64,000 nt of DNA from Inia geoffrensis (lineage: Eukaryota > Chordata > Mammalia > Artiodactyla > Iniidae). The stretch is from the NCBI GenBank assembly GCA_036417435.1, contig CM070910.1, forward strand, positions 68,976,784 through 69,040,783, given 5' to 3'. Below, piece by piece: positions 48,056 to 60,103 of this stretch; positions within the stretch are counted from its first letter, which is position 1; each line of letters starts with the position of its first letter. The position numbers were made by a program, and so were the translations under genes. Below the pieces are notes generated by a model. It worked only from the letters and a program-made list of their open reading frames with translations, ran no database searches and was not told the DNA's origin.

Positions 48056-48485
48056 CAAGGTGGTAAATTTAAACTCAACCATGGAAGAATTACATTAAAT
48101 GTAAATGGCCTAAATATTTAAGTTAAATAACAGAGATTGTACCATTAGATAGAAAGTAAGACCCAATTACAGGTTGTCAACAAAAATGTCAACAAACTAT
48201 AAAGACTTAGAATCAATGTGAGAATATAGAAAAAGACATACCATGCAAACACAAATCAAAGGAAAGTAGGAGTGGTTATATTGATATCATACAATTTATA
48301 TTTTTTAAAAAGGAATATAATGGAGATAAAGATACTTTCTAATGTGAAGGTTTCAATTCATCAGAGAACATAACATCTCTAACTGTGTATGCACCTAATA
48401 ACAGGGTTTCAAAATACATGAGCCCAAATCTAATAGAATAGAAAAGAAAAAATTTAAAAATCTACAAATAAGATTGAACATTTTG

Positions 48486-48832
48486 GGACTTCCCTGGTTG
48501 CACAATGGTTAAGAATCCACCTGCCAGTGCAGGGGACATGGGTTCGAGCCCTGGTCCAGAAGATCTCACATGCCACAGAACAACTAAGCCTGTGTGCCAC
48601 AACTATGATCCTGCACTCTAGAACCCACAAGCCACAACTACTGAGCCCACATACCACAACTACTGAAGCCTGCATGCCTAGAGCCCATGTTCTGCAACAA
48701 GAGAAGCCACCGCAATGAGAAGCCTGTGACCACAACGAAGAGTAGACCCCGCTCGCCTCAACTACAGAAAGCTCACAAGAAACAACAAAGACCCAGTACA
48801 GCCAAAAATTAATTAATTAATTAATTTTTTGA
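48486..48832 (+). mobile_element. CHR-1-type long SINE, diverged
   Basis: GACTTCCCTGGTTGCACAATG, GCCACAACTACTGAGCCCAC (the body unit occurs more than once), GAAGCCACCGCAATGAGAAG, GTAGACCCCGCTCGCC and CAGCCAAAAATTAATTAATT. It splits the L1 ORF2 sequence. The flanks agattgaacatttt (~48471) and agactgtaaatttt (~48834) look like a decayed TSD. Confidence 0.92.
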
Positions 48833-49440
48833 AAGACTGTAAATTTTAACACTCCTCTCTCAGTAAATGATAGGACAGATAGATTTTTTTAATTATTAAA
48901 AATATAGAAGACTTCTCCAATACTCTCAACAAACATCCTTATCATTTCTTTTTTTTTCCTTTTGGAATCTTAAACCAACTTTGCATTCCTGGGATCAATC
49001 ACACTTTCTTGTGATATTTTGTCCTTTATTATACATTGCTGGATTTGACTTGCTAATAGTTTCTTAAGGGTTTCTATTCTACCTGACAGCAGAAGTATAC
49101 ATATTCTTTTCAAGTATATACGGAACATTCATCATGATAGAACATATTCTGGGGCATAAAACAAATCTCAATAAACTTCAAAGAATTGAAATCATAGCAG
49201 ATCAGTAGGTGTGTTTTCTGACCATACAGGAATTAAACTAGATATCAATAATAGAGAATACCTTAAAAACACCTCCAGATATTTGGAAATTGAGTAACAC
49301 ACTTCTAAATAACGCTTAGGTCAAAGAAGAAATTACAAGGGAAATTAAGAAATACTTTTAAACTAAATGAAAATAAAAACACAACATCAAAATGTATGGG
49401 ATGTAGCTAAAGCAGTGCTTAGAAAGAAATCCATAACTTT

Positions 49441-49824
49441 AGGACTTCCCTGGTGGTGCAGTGGTTGAGAATCCACCTGCCAATGTAGGGAACACATGTT
49501 TGAGCCCTGGTCCAGGAAGATGCCACATGCCACGGACCAGCTAAGCCCATGCACCGCAACTACTGAGCTTTCACTCTAGAGCCCGTGAGCCACAACTACT
49601 GAGCCCACATGCCACAAATACTGAAGCCCATGTGCCTAGAGCCCATGTTCTGCAATGAGAGAAGGCACCGCAATGAGAATCCTGTGCACCGCAACAAAGA
49701 GTAGCTCCTGCTCACCACGACTAGAGAAAGCCTGCACGTAGCAACGAAGACCCAATGCAGCCAAAAATAAATAAATAAACTTAAAAATAAAATAAGAAAA
49801 GTGCTAAATTTCTTAAAAAGAAAA
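49441..49824 (+). mobile_element. CHR-1-type long SINE
   Basis: GGACTTCCCTGGTGGTGCAG, CACCGCAACTACTGAGC, CCACAACTACTGAGCCCACA, CACCGCAATGAGAATCC, GACTAGAGAAAGCCTGCACG and CAGCCAAAAATAAATAAATA. The TSD aaagaaatccataacttt lies at 49423-49440 and, with two mismatches, at 49825-49842. The tail is long and contains non-A sequence. Confidence 0.95.
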
Positions 49825-50659
49825 AAAGAAATGTATAACTTTGAACACTTACATGGAAAACAAAAAAGACCAAAATGAATGAAACAAAATTTTACCTAAA
49901 CTAGAATAAAAAGAGCAAATTAAACCCAGAGAAAACAGAAGAAAGGAAATAATGAAATAAGAGAAAATTATTTGAAATTGAAAACTGAAAAGTAATATAG
50001 AAAATCAGTGACACCAAAAATGGATCTTTGAAGAGATAAATAAAATTGCTAACTTTCTAGTGAGAATTATTAGCAGAGAGAGAGCAAGCTATGAGTTGCT
50101 TACACCAGGAATAAAACAGGGACCACCACTAAAAATTATACGGACATTAAAAGAATAGTAAGGAAACATAAAAAAATCTTATGTCCATAAATTCAAAATC
50201 TCTGATGAAATGGACAAATTCCTTGAAAGATACAAACTACCAAGGTTCATTTAGGAGAAAATATAGAACTTTAATAGCTTTATATCTATTAAATAATTTG
50301 AATTCATAATTAAAAACCTTTCTACAAAGAAAACTTTTGGCTCAGGTAGTTTCACTGTCAATTCTATGAAAAGTAGACCAGTGGTTCTAAGATCCAGGAG
50401 AGATTGTAAGGGACATAGTGCAAAGGAGCATGAGGGAAATTTGGAGATTATAAAAATATCCAGTATCATGATTTTGGTGATGGATACATCTGCATTCAAT
50501 TGTCAAAACTCATCAAATAGTGTACTTAAAATTGGTAACTTTTATTATATGTTAATTATACATCAATAATTCTAACTAAAAAAACCCAAAACTACAATGA
50601 CAACAAAAGAATGACAGATCATTTATCACGGATGTTAAAGAAAAAAATTCATGCACAGG

Positions 50660-50800
50660 GAAGAGTATTGAGCTAGGGCTGTTATTCTCCATCCTGGATG
50701 CATTTTAGAGTCACCTAGGCATCCAAGCATTTGTAAAGGAAAATACCAAAGCCCAGAGCCTACCTCCAGAAGTTCGGAGAGCTCATATCATGATATTGGA
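50660..50800 (+). repeat. possible hAT-Charlie (MER5-type) relic
   Basis: TTATTCTCCATCCTGGATGC, TTTAGAGTCACCTAGGCAT, AATACCAAAGCCCAGAGCC and TACCTCCAGAAG resemble a decayed Charlie-type non-autonomous element. No terminal repeats or TSD are clear. Confidence 0.4.
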
Positions 50801-52139
50801 CTAACCTAGAAGAATTCAAATTGTCTTCTAATACTAAACACTGTAATGTTGGTGCCTTCAGTTATTTTTTTTTTCTTTTTAAGTTTAAGTGGAGTTAATC
50901 TGGCAGCTTTATTGTTCCCAATTTCACCCAGCCACCTGGTTGCCTTGCCAAGTGTAAAATTTTCAAAACCATTAGGCAATATGCTGAATAGTTTAAGAAT
51001 TATAACTTTAAAATGTGGGTTATAGAAAAACAGAAATACTTTAGGCTACAGCTGAGATACAGTATCCCAAGAACATATGTGAGTTTCCCAGATGGCTTAA
51101 TCCCAAGGGAACATATGTAGATGTATACTTATTATGAACCCTCAGAAAGCCCTGAAAATTAATCAGTTCTCATAAAGGGAAAGAGAGACAGAGTAATGAG
51201 TTTTTATTATTCAATATATTCCCTATAAATCTTATTTTCAATGCCTTAAAGATTGTTTGGAGACTGAAATTATTTTACAGAATGTCTTATTAGACTCACC
51301 ATGTGACTGAGGAACTAAGCCTTTCTCCTGATATAAGTGGGAAATTAAGGGGAATGTTTTCTCTAAAGTTATGTTAAAAGGGCCCTAAATTTCAAAGTCA
51401 AGGAATATGTAAGCAGATAAATTAAAGATACTTCAGGGGGTTGGGTTTTCTTGATTTACCTTTTCAAATGTAAATATCTTCTCTTATCTTTTGTTTTTCC
51501 AAATGCTCCTCAAATTCTTTTCATTTTATTCACTAATCACAGAGTTTCAGTGATAGAACCTGTATAACTGATTCTTTGGTATAATAGCCAGATGAGTTTT
51601 TGCTTTTCTAATTGAGTCATTGTTTATATCTTATCTACTCAAATAGATTTTGTTTCTTATATTCCCATATCATTTATATTTTTTGAATTCAGAAATACAT
51701 TTTTTTTTACTTTTTAACATTTCTGAAACAAGGATATATCTTATAATCCATGCTTTTATTTAATGTAATATTCTTAATATTTTCTAAGCAAAGTAATTGA
51801 TGAACACCCTAGATTTGAAGAAAGATGGTGTTTTTCTTACTGGTTACTGTATTCTCTGCAGAATATGTAAACTCCATCCTTATATCAAGTAAGTGATATA
51901 CGCATGTTGTTCACTAACAAGACATTAGTAGGAATAATACATAGAACTAGTAGTAGTGAATATGGCCATCCCCACTATAGTAGGCAAGTTTTCTTCTTTC
52001 TTCCTTCACGTCCAACTCCCTCTTCTCACTTCATACCCAATGTCGAATATGTATATGACCAGGCTATGCCTGATTTTCCCATGGGATTGAACAACCTCAG
52101 ATGATTGTCAGTCCAATTACCAACCCCAGATGATTATAA
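50801..52139. other. unique AT-rich non-coding DNA
   Basis: No gene or repeat family recognised. Confidence 0.5.
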
Positions 52140-52245
52140 AAAAGGGTGTATAACTGAATTAACTTGCTGTACACTTGACACTGACACAACATTGTAAATT
52201 AACTATCCTTCAATTTTAAAAAAAGTTGTAATTAAACATTTTTTA
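52140..52245 (+). mobile_element. very short L1 3' end
   Basis: GGGTGTATAACTGAATTAAC, TTGCTGTACACTTGACACTG, ACACAACATTGTAAATTAAC and TATCCTTCAATTTT match the last ~100 bp of the same L1 subfamily as the 9474 and 25611 copies. Extreme 5' truncation. The TSD is unclear. Confidence 0.85.
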
Positions 52246-55050
52246 AAAACAGGAGCAACTGAGAAGTTATTTTTTAACAAATTAAAATACTTCAAACCTA
52301 CCCTAAATAATAAGCAAACGCAGATCTACAATCCATATCTCCCAAATTCCTGATATCCTTCTTTCTGCCATAATATGACATTCATGTACCCTGCCAGTGA
52401 CCCAAGAGTGGGCTAATAGTATTGCTTTAGAGCTAGAAGGACTTTAATCAAACTGAATATGCAGTAAATGAATCTCATGTTTATGAAACCAGAGTGTTTA
52501 CAAAATGACTTGCTCAGTGGAACAACTTGAAGACAGCAGATTCTTAGTCTCTCTAAATGTCTTTCTGTGATTTAATTAAAGTTTTGTATGCTAAAACTGT
52601 GGGAAACTTCATATGAGAAAGAACAAAATCATACTAGTGGTTGGGGAGGAAATGTTTTTCAAGATTAGAAAAGAAATGAAGCTTATCTAATTGCCCATCA
52701 TATTGTCAGAGACACATTGCCAATATATACTTAAGGATTAGATGTTTCTTTCTTTCCTCCTTCTCGGGTCTTTTTACACTTCAGTTTTATTTAATATCCA
52801 AAGTGAACTCCACTGACGTCAATATGCTTCTCAGCACTAAAATCTACAATAACACTTCCTAGCTAGTCTCAGGGAAAAACAAATAGACTAACAGAGGAAG
52901 ACCCAAGGCACCCCGAAGCCTCCACTGAAATGTATGAGGATTCAAAGAATAAATACAAATCTCGTTCTTTTCCCTCAGCGTCTGTATTTTGCTTTTCAGA
53001 CCAAGCCATGTGGTGACATTTTTGAGCATTCCTATGTGGATGCCTCATTGCTACTATTTGCGTTCCTATTGGGCCAAAATGTCAAGACATAATCCAGGAA
53101 AAAAATTTTAAAAAACAGAGTAGAGGACAAAGAGTGGGCAATAAATATCTGATCTGGAGATTTGAGGATGACCTCCAATCTGCCTTTTATGTAATTAGGA
53201 CTTATTTCTTCTCTTATCTAGCCTCTCATCTTAAGTTTCTTGCTTTGGCTGAGTTTAATAGGGAAGAGGACAAAGGGTTGTCTTCTGGGTACCCAATTAT
53301 GTTACATTTTCAAGATGCTACTGTTTGCTTTTATCTGAAGTAAATATGAAAACTAATTTAAGGAAATAAACACTTAGGTAAATTTTAATTAGGAAATATT
53401 TTGGATTTAAATATTTCAGGAAACTTTTTTTAAAAAGCAAGTCAAGGTGAGGTGAATGATGAAAGTCGACCCTGAACTATATACCTCATTGTTGGGAAAA
53501 TAAATGCTTTATAAGGTTTTTCTACCTGGGCTGATCTTGGAAACAATTCACTTAAATATTAATGGATATTGAGGACAGGAAAGGATGGAAAAGAACAGAA
53601 GAGATTTCCAGGTGCCCTCTGGGGCAAATGAAGATGACTCACTTGTCCTTTGATGAGAAGTCCAGCAGCTGTCAGGGAAAGACTTGCTTTCAGAGACACG
53701 GGATACAGCTGGTAGTAGAGATAGACTGATGGACAGGAAGAAGAAAGGTAGACAAGTCAGAAGTGCAGTCCTCCGTGGTACCATCATCACCATCTCCATT
53801 GGAAGCTGGGGTTGAAACAATCACGTTCTCTGACAGAATCTCCCCTCCAGAATTAGATATGAGCAGACGGAGTATTGGGGTCCCCTTTGGAGACAAGAAC
53901 TTGAAACAGAAATTGAGAGATAAGGAAGCTGGCAATTTCTGTCACGGGTGGTAAAAGGGGAATGAAAGTTTCACATAGAGAAACTGGCATTCTCGACTGG
54001 GGAGTCCCCTGGTTTAAAACTTCTTTTGACGTTGTCTTGGCCAGGAACGTTATAAAGAAAAACCAAATCGTTTTGCCCACTTTTCTGAGAAGTATTTGGC
54101 GTTCTCAGAAGATTATCGTAATTTGGAGCGTTTGTGCCTCATCGTAAAGCAGTCCTAAGAATGAGGCTTGCCTCTCCTTTTCCCGCCTCCCATTTTCCAT
54201 TTCCCTTGGACACAGCAGCCCTGAAAGAGAGAAGGAGTCCCCTAGATTTTCATCTCTACTCTCCCTTCTCCAGGTTCTCCTGTTAGAGGATTTGTTGGTG
54301 GCTGGAAGGGACGAGGTGGTAGTGGCCAGAATGGGGTGATGTGAGAGCTGTGGCCAGTTTACCTGGGGCTTGACACCTGCTGCTGAATTGAAAGCAGGAA
54401 GAATTTCACAGTGTAAGCCGCTCTCCCCATGGAGTAAAACGGTTCATCCAGGGATGCTTCAGTGTAGAAACGCTCTCCCAAACCACTTGGCTCCAGCACA
54501 GTTTCCCCAATTAGGTCTCTTCTCCCCGTGTTGGCCCAAAGTCGTAGATTCACATTCTCTTCCGCTCAACTTGCTTAACTCCAAATACCTTTATTTAAAT
54601 GATCTGGTATTTAGCTTTTATCCAAAAACTGATTAAGAGAATGGTTTTGTAAGGAAAACAATTTGAGAGATGGTCGCCCTCTTCCCTAGGCACTCAAAGC
54701 TCTATCAGTGGATTAAGTTCAGTCCTGCGGAGGCTGTCCAGTTTGACCTAATTCCTATCCCCTTTCACCTAAATACCTTCTCCAAGAATCATTCTAATAT
54801 AACACTTTGATCTTGTCTCTGTTTATGCCCTACCTATTTCTAAAAATCTTATGTTTCTTCGTAAAAAATGATAAATACAAAAAATTAACAAAGTGGAAAT
54901 GAAAATAGAGAACCCATAGATTATGAGCAGCCTGGCAGATTATTAAAACCCTTAACCATCACTGAGAAGGAATATCATACCTAGCTTTAAGTTTCCTGGC
55001 AATAAAGACAAAGGAGGAAATACCTGGAAGGAGGAAGCATACCAGTTATT
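52246..55050. other. unique non-coding DNA
   Basis: No repeat or gene recognised over 2.8 kb. Several 60-90-codon open frames overlap between strands at 53.5-54.6 kb, without recognisable domains. Confidence 0.5.
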
Positions 55051-55358
55051 CATAAGAGATAAAGCTTATCTTCCTATTGAACTGAAAGGAATTTTTTACC
55101 TGCGCATTGTCTAGGAGGCAGGGCATGGTTCAATGCATTCAATGCATAATGTTCTCCACCCAAACTTTACAGACAGTGAAGAAGGGGTTCTCATAAGATC
55201 ATTTGTGTAGCAACCTTTGGCAAAAGTACTACAAGGGGGCACAGAGAAAAGGGCAGTTTGTTTTGCCAGGGGTTGAAGCAGAGGAGCTTTCACCAAGGAG
55301 AATGCAACACTGACACTGAGTGTAATTTTACCAGGTAGAAACGAGAGAATGGGGATTT
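55051..55358 (+). repeat. 308-bp direct duplication, copy 1
   Basis: It starts CATAAGAGATAAAGCTTATC and ends AGAGAATGGGGATTT. It matches 56227-56533 with only three differences over ~307 bp: GCGCATT here versus GCACATT, TAGCAAC versus TAGTAAC, and one extra A in ACAAGGGGG. Flanks differ abruptly on both sides. It belongs to no repeat family I recognise and contains no gene. Confidence 0.97.
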
Positions 55359-55756
55359 TCTGAAAGCAAAGGCATAGAGTTGATAACGTTCTGAAAGTCA
55401 TTTGTATATTTGGTGAAGCATCAAAAGCCTAGTAGCGTTGGAACACATAGGAGACATAAGGAGATAGGGCAGTATGGGACCAGGACGCACATCTGGCATC
55501 CCCTGCCTTTGGTGGATATTGTATGTTTGCATGAACCATGAAACAGTGATATCTATGGCTCTTCCAGCTCAATAGATGATTCCTTTACTGCTCCTAAACC
55601 TTTGCTCGACTCAAAAGTCAGACCTGTTTCCCACATAGACCAGAAGATGTGGGTGACTTTCTGTATACGGGCTCAGTCTAGCTGGTGGGATGGAGGGGCT
55701 CTTTTGTTTGTATTCCGCAGTCTTTCAAACAAACTCCAGGTTTTCTTTGGTCTATC
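55359..55756. other. unique DNA between the duplication copies
   Basis: No gene. It carries AGGAGACATAAGGAGATA at 55449-55466, which resembles the left junction of duplication copy 2 (AGGAGACATAAGAGATA). Confidence 0.6.
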
Positions 55757-55770
55757 AAAAGGCCGACGAA

Positions 55771-55969
55771 AGGCTTCCCTGGTGGCGCAGTGGTTGAGAG
55801 TCCGCCTGCCGATGCAGGGGACGCAGGTTCGTGCCCCGGTCCGGGAGGATCCCACATGCCGCTGAGCGGCTGGGCCCGTGAGCCGTGGCCGCTGAGCCTG
55901 CGCGTCCGGAGCCTGTGCTTCACAACAGGAGAGGCCACAACAGTGAGAGGCCCGCGTACCGCAAAAAAA
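55771..55969 (+). mobile_element. CHR-2-type SINE with a G-run at its 3' flank
   Basis: AGGCTTCCCTGGTGGCGCAG to GAGGCCCGCGTACCGC plus a short A-tail. The 5' TSD is aaaaggccgacgaa (55757-55770). The 3' counterpart reads aaaa, then ten G (55974-55983), then accgatgaa, so the GG of the target appears expanded into a G10 run after insertion. Confidence 0.93.
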
Positions 55970-55991
55970 AAAAGGGGGGGGGGACCGATGA

Positions 55992-56226
55992 AGAGTGGGG
56001 AGGAAGGCGTCTGTTACTGAAATAAGGTTCCAGGTAGTCAAAGGGAGTCATTCCTCAGCAGAACATGGAGATTCCCAGGGACAGCCTGACTCAAGGTGTT
56101 GAAGGGGAAACAAATTGTCTCAACGTCATGTGCCTCTTAAGAGTTTGGGGGCCAAGGCTAAGAAGTTGGGGAGCACTTGGTTTGAAAGCCAGACAAATGT
56201 GTTCCATGTGGAGCCTAGTTAGGAGA
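55992..56226. other. unique DNA between the duplication copies
   Basis: No gene or repeat recognised up to the left junction of duplication copy 2. Confidence 0.5.
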
Positions 56227-56533
56227 CATAAGAGATAAAGCTTATCTTCCTATTGAACTGAAAGGAATTTTTTACCTGCACATTGTCTAGGAGGCAGGGC
56301 ATGGTTCAATGCATTCAATGCATAATGTTCTCCACCCAAACTTTACAGACAGTGAAGAAGGGGTTCTCATAAGATCATTTGTGTAGTAACCTTTGGCAAA
56401 AGTACTACAGGGGGCACAGAGAAAAGGGCAGTTTGTTTTGCCAGGGGTTGAAGCAGAGGAGCTTTCACCAAGGAGAATGCAACACTGACACTGAGTGTAA
56501 TTTTACCAGGTAGAAACGAGAGAATGGGGATTT
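56227..56533 (+). repeat. 308-bp direct duplication, copy 2
   Basis: Second copy of 55051-55358, 1176 bp downstream in the same orientation. The left junction is GGAGA|CATAAGAGAT and the right junction is GGGGATTT|CAGTTAATG. No A-tail, no inverted repeats and no TSD surround it, so it was not moved by a retrotransposon of a familiar kind. Confidence 0.97.
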
Positions 56534-57160
56534 CAGTTAATGACCCCTTGAGACTTACTAATAGGATGGAGACAGCTCTGTGTCAGATCACCTTCTATGG
56601 GAAAGGGAATACATTTAACAGAACGCCTGTGTGGTTTTGAGATTCGAGTTGCTTCTGGATTTGCACAGAAATTATTAAGAACTTGAAAGTCACATCTAAT
56701 AGACAAGACTGGAAAATATGCCAGCCGATAGAGTTATTAAACCTCCAACATAGAGCTCCCTCTCCCCTTGCACCTAATTTCACAGAAGAAACGAATGATG
56801 CAAGCCTGTGAGCCTAGCCACAAAGAAGGGAAATTCAGCACTCCCACCAAAACATTCTTCGGTTATCCCAAGCTTTAATTCTATGTTCCTTTTGAGGGTT
56901 TTCATTTTCAGTAGAAAAATCTGAGGCTGGGATTGAAAATTCTGTAACAGCATACAATCACCATCTAAGAAGGCTGGGCATTATGACTTGTAAATGACGG
57001 CTGTAACAACTTCTCCAGGGTAAAATTCCCACAAATCACTTATTGAGGAATCCATTGCCCTGAATGCCTATTACCATTATAAGATGTTACCAAGAGATAT
57101 GCTAATTCCTCTCCAGAACATGATTGCTTTATGTTCATTGCTAACGGTGCGAGGGAAAGC
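56534..57160. other. unique non-coding DNA
   Basis: No gene or repeat recognised. Confidence 0.5.
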
Positions 57161-57174
57161 TGTGTTCATTTTTT

Positions 57175-57386
57175 TTTTTTTTTTTTTTTTTTTTTGCTAT
57201 ACGCGGCCTCTCACTGCTGTGGCCTCTCCCATTGAGGAGCACAGGCTCCGGACCTGCAGGCTCAGCGGCCATGGCTCACGGGCCCAGCCGCTCCGCGGCA
57301 TGTGGGATCTTCCCAGACCGGGGCACGAACCCGCGTCCCCTGCATCGGCAGGCGGACTCTCAACCACTGCGTCACCAGGGAAGCCC
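57175..57386 (-). mobile_element. CHR-2-type SINE
   Basis: Inverted: a T-run of over 20, GCGGCCTCTCACTGCTGTGG, GGCTCAGCGGCCATGGCTCA, GCATCGGCAGGCGGACTCTC and GTCACCAGGGAAGCCC. The perfect 14-bp TSD tgtgttcatttttt lies at 57161-57174 and 57387-57400. Confidence 0.98.
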
Positions 57387-57899
57387 TGTGTTCATTTTTT
57401 AAGATAAAAATAATCCGAAAACTAGACATATAATAATCCTTGTCCTGTAAATTCCATTCTAAGAGCCACTTGTGCTCAGGATAATAGACTTTGAAGATAT
57501 ATTCTAACCTGTCAAAGAGAGTTCCAAACCATATGCCGAAATATGAACTAGATATGATGAGCTACTTCCTGAATAAAAGTCAGGCATCTTTTAAAGCAGA
57601 ATGAATATCTTTGGCTCCCTGGTGTTTGAATACAATGCAGCCTTAATTTAATGACTAGCATTTGAATAACATGAAGAAATGAAGGTAACCTCCAAATTTA
57701 TCTCAGGGTTGAGCAAAGTTTTGCAATAGGAAAATTCTTCTTCACTACTCATCATTGCTAAGAACTAAAACATCTGATCCCAGCGGTTTGTTTTACAAAA
57801 CAAAAGATTTACTCGGGAGAGTGAGTACTGGGAAGTGTTAACTCATGAGCATAAATTAGTTGGCAGTAGATTAGTGATTATTTTCACCGTTGGGTTTTC

Positions 57900-58085
57900 A
57901 ATTGTTTTATGGCTTTTACTACCTTCTAAAGAGCTTTTGTCCTGTGTTGGTGTCTTCAGAGAATGGGAGCTCCTCAAAGACAGAGAATCTCTATGTGTAC
58001 TCTTGTCTCTACTTTCCCTTAACCCCCTAGTGTCTGGCAACGTGACAAGCAAATAGTGCTCAATAGATAGCTGTTGAACAAAATA
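57900..58085 (+). repeat. L2 LINE 3' end
   Basis: GGGAGCTCCTCAAAGACAGA, CCCCCTAGTGTCTGGCAACG, TAGTGCTCAATAGATAGCTG and TTGAACAAAATAATTAATAG follow the L2 3' terminal consensus. Confidence 0.75.
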
Positions 58086-60103
58086 ATTAATAGTTATTAA
58101 TGTTAAATATAAAATAGAGCTAGTTGATGCAAAAATTCAAGGGTGGAACTACAAGAGAGCTTTTTCCTCTTTATCAGGGAAAAAAATCAACTTTATTCTG
58201 AATTATTTTTATTTAAGCAAAATTATCCCCAGTATAAGGTTAGCTGTCATAGAAAGGAATGGGTTGGAATAAAGACCCTATTCCAGCCATAGGTGGCCCA
58301 TTCTATCACTCTTCAACTATTCTGTAGTTCCCAGATATCTCTGTTATATACCATCACTTCCTTCAAACACTTCCAGAAGGAGAGAGCAAGAACTCTATTC
58401 AGTAGGTTGCTTTGTACTTTAATCCAAAGGCCTTGCCTCTGAAAGTACTACTTACCTTATGCAGAAAATCACAGTCACAGCTATTACTAAAAATCACAGA
58501 GATCGAGCCAGCTAGGGCTTTGATCTATGATTACTTTGCCTGTAATTATTACAATGAAAAGAAATACAAAAATTTCACTGGGACATTTCAGTGCACAGCC
58601 CATGGTCCAAGGCATCCATGGTAAGCTTGGCATTTGTTGCCCTGTAGTTACCTGAACTATTTTGGCATATTTCCAGGTAAACTTCCTACAGAGTTGAACC
58701 ACCAGTTGTACAATGCATGCCCAGCTGGAGAACAAGAACCGCATTGCTGTATCTTTTAGTTAGGATGGCTTCAATCTGGAAGTGCCAGAAAATTCAACAT
58801 ATTCAGCATAGGAAATACGTTGGCATGGGCTGGAATACAGAAGTCCAAAGGTAGGGCAGCTTGAGAAATAGCATAATTTAGTGGATCCAATTTCTCTGGA
58901 CTTAAGTTTCTGTCTCCAAGTGTACTGTATGTTAGCCCCATGCTTAAGATGAAATCAAGGTGGCTGCATCACTTCTGGGCCTTAAATCCATGCAGGGTAA
59001 TAACACAGGAACAAAAGTCTGTCCTTTTCTGTGTCCTCTCTTAAGATGGAAAAAATATTTTCCAAAAGTTTTGCAAACATTATCTCACATCTCGCTGTCA
59101 CATGCCCATCTTGAACCAACCTCTTACTCAGGGATTATGCCATCATGCTCTGTAACTGAGGTCATCCCCCCAGTCACATGACTTCTATGCAAAGTGGAGG
59201 CATGAAACAGGCATCAAGGAGAAAGCCATCATTTTCAACCACATCATCATTGTGCCAGGACTATATAACAACTATTAAAACAACTCTGAAGCTTTTAGAT
59301 AAAGATGACATCTCTTTCTTTTGAAACTTACCCAAAATAACTAAAAGGATACAAGGACAGGGGCAACAATCCCAAATCACATACTATAAAATATCTGCAA
59401 AATATTATACAATTGGGATCAAGATTAATAAGGACATTGAAAGATAACACGTACAATACTTCCTCAGATCACTGGCAAAACACGTATGAACTAAAAATAA
59501 GTGTCACTTCCGAAAAGGCTCATCCAAGGATGCTGTGATTAGAGCAAGATCTAACAGCTGGGAGCGGCGGCAGGAAAAGCAGGTAATATGACTGACAGAG
59601 GTTAACAGATGTAAGAGCCAAACCACCAAACTGAGGAGACCCAACACGCCCATGAACGGAATTCCTGAAGAATGGAACAGAACATGTGACACAGGGAAGA
59701 ACACTCAACAGTACAATAGAAGAAAACTCTGAAATAGTTGATAGAACTGAATCTACAGGTTGAAAGAAAAACCTCAACCCAGAAAAAATGATACAGAATA
59801 ATCAATACCGAGCTACATCCCAATAAGATGACTGATCTTTAGCAACGACAGCAACAACAACAATGAATTTTAATTTTATCCCAAGTAGAAAAGCAAGTGT
59901 CCAGAGGCAGAGATAATTCAGTTGACCCCAGAGACTTCTCTTCAGTAGTGATTAATGTTGTAAATAACAGATCGGTGCCTGTAAACTTCTAAAGGAGATA
60001 AAGTATAGTCAAGAACTGGAGGAGGTTGAGAGGAAGTGGGGCTTTTCTTTGGATTGAAGGCTGTCAGGAAGTAGGAAGCAGCAGTAACTTTGGGGTTGGG
60101 CAA
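58086..60103. other. unassigned non-coding DNA
   Basis: No gene. 58760-59300 (GGATGGCTTCAATCTGGAAG, TCACATGCCCATCTTGAACC, CCAGTCACATGAC) may be a very old interspersed repeat of unknown family. The rest shows nothing. Confidence 0.4.

Larger units (their letters stand above)
46300..50590 (+). mobile_element. old L1 (L1M-like), multiply interrupted and internally deleted
   Basis: From ~46350 the sequence follows an L1M ORF1 and 5' region (AGAAAAAATATTTGAAGC, AATAATGGCTAAAAATTTTC, GAGAATTTTATGCCACAG, CAGAAGGAAAATGATACAAG). ORF2 follows from ~48060: the endonuclease part (ACATTAAATGTAAATGGCC, ACCATGCAAACACAAATC, TGTATGCACCTAATAACAG) and the start of the RT region (GATGAAATGGACAAATTCC, ACAAAGAAAACTTTTGG). 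At ~50370 it jumps to a 3' UTR tail (TCAAAACTCATCAAATAGTG, AATTATACATCAATAATTC), so most of the RT region is deleted. No open frame survives. Three SINEs and another L1 tail sit inside. Confidence 0.88.
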
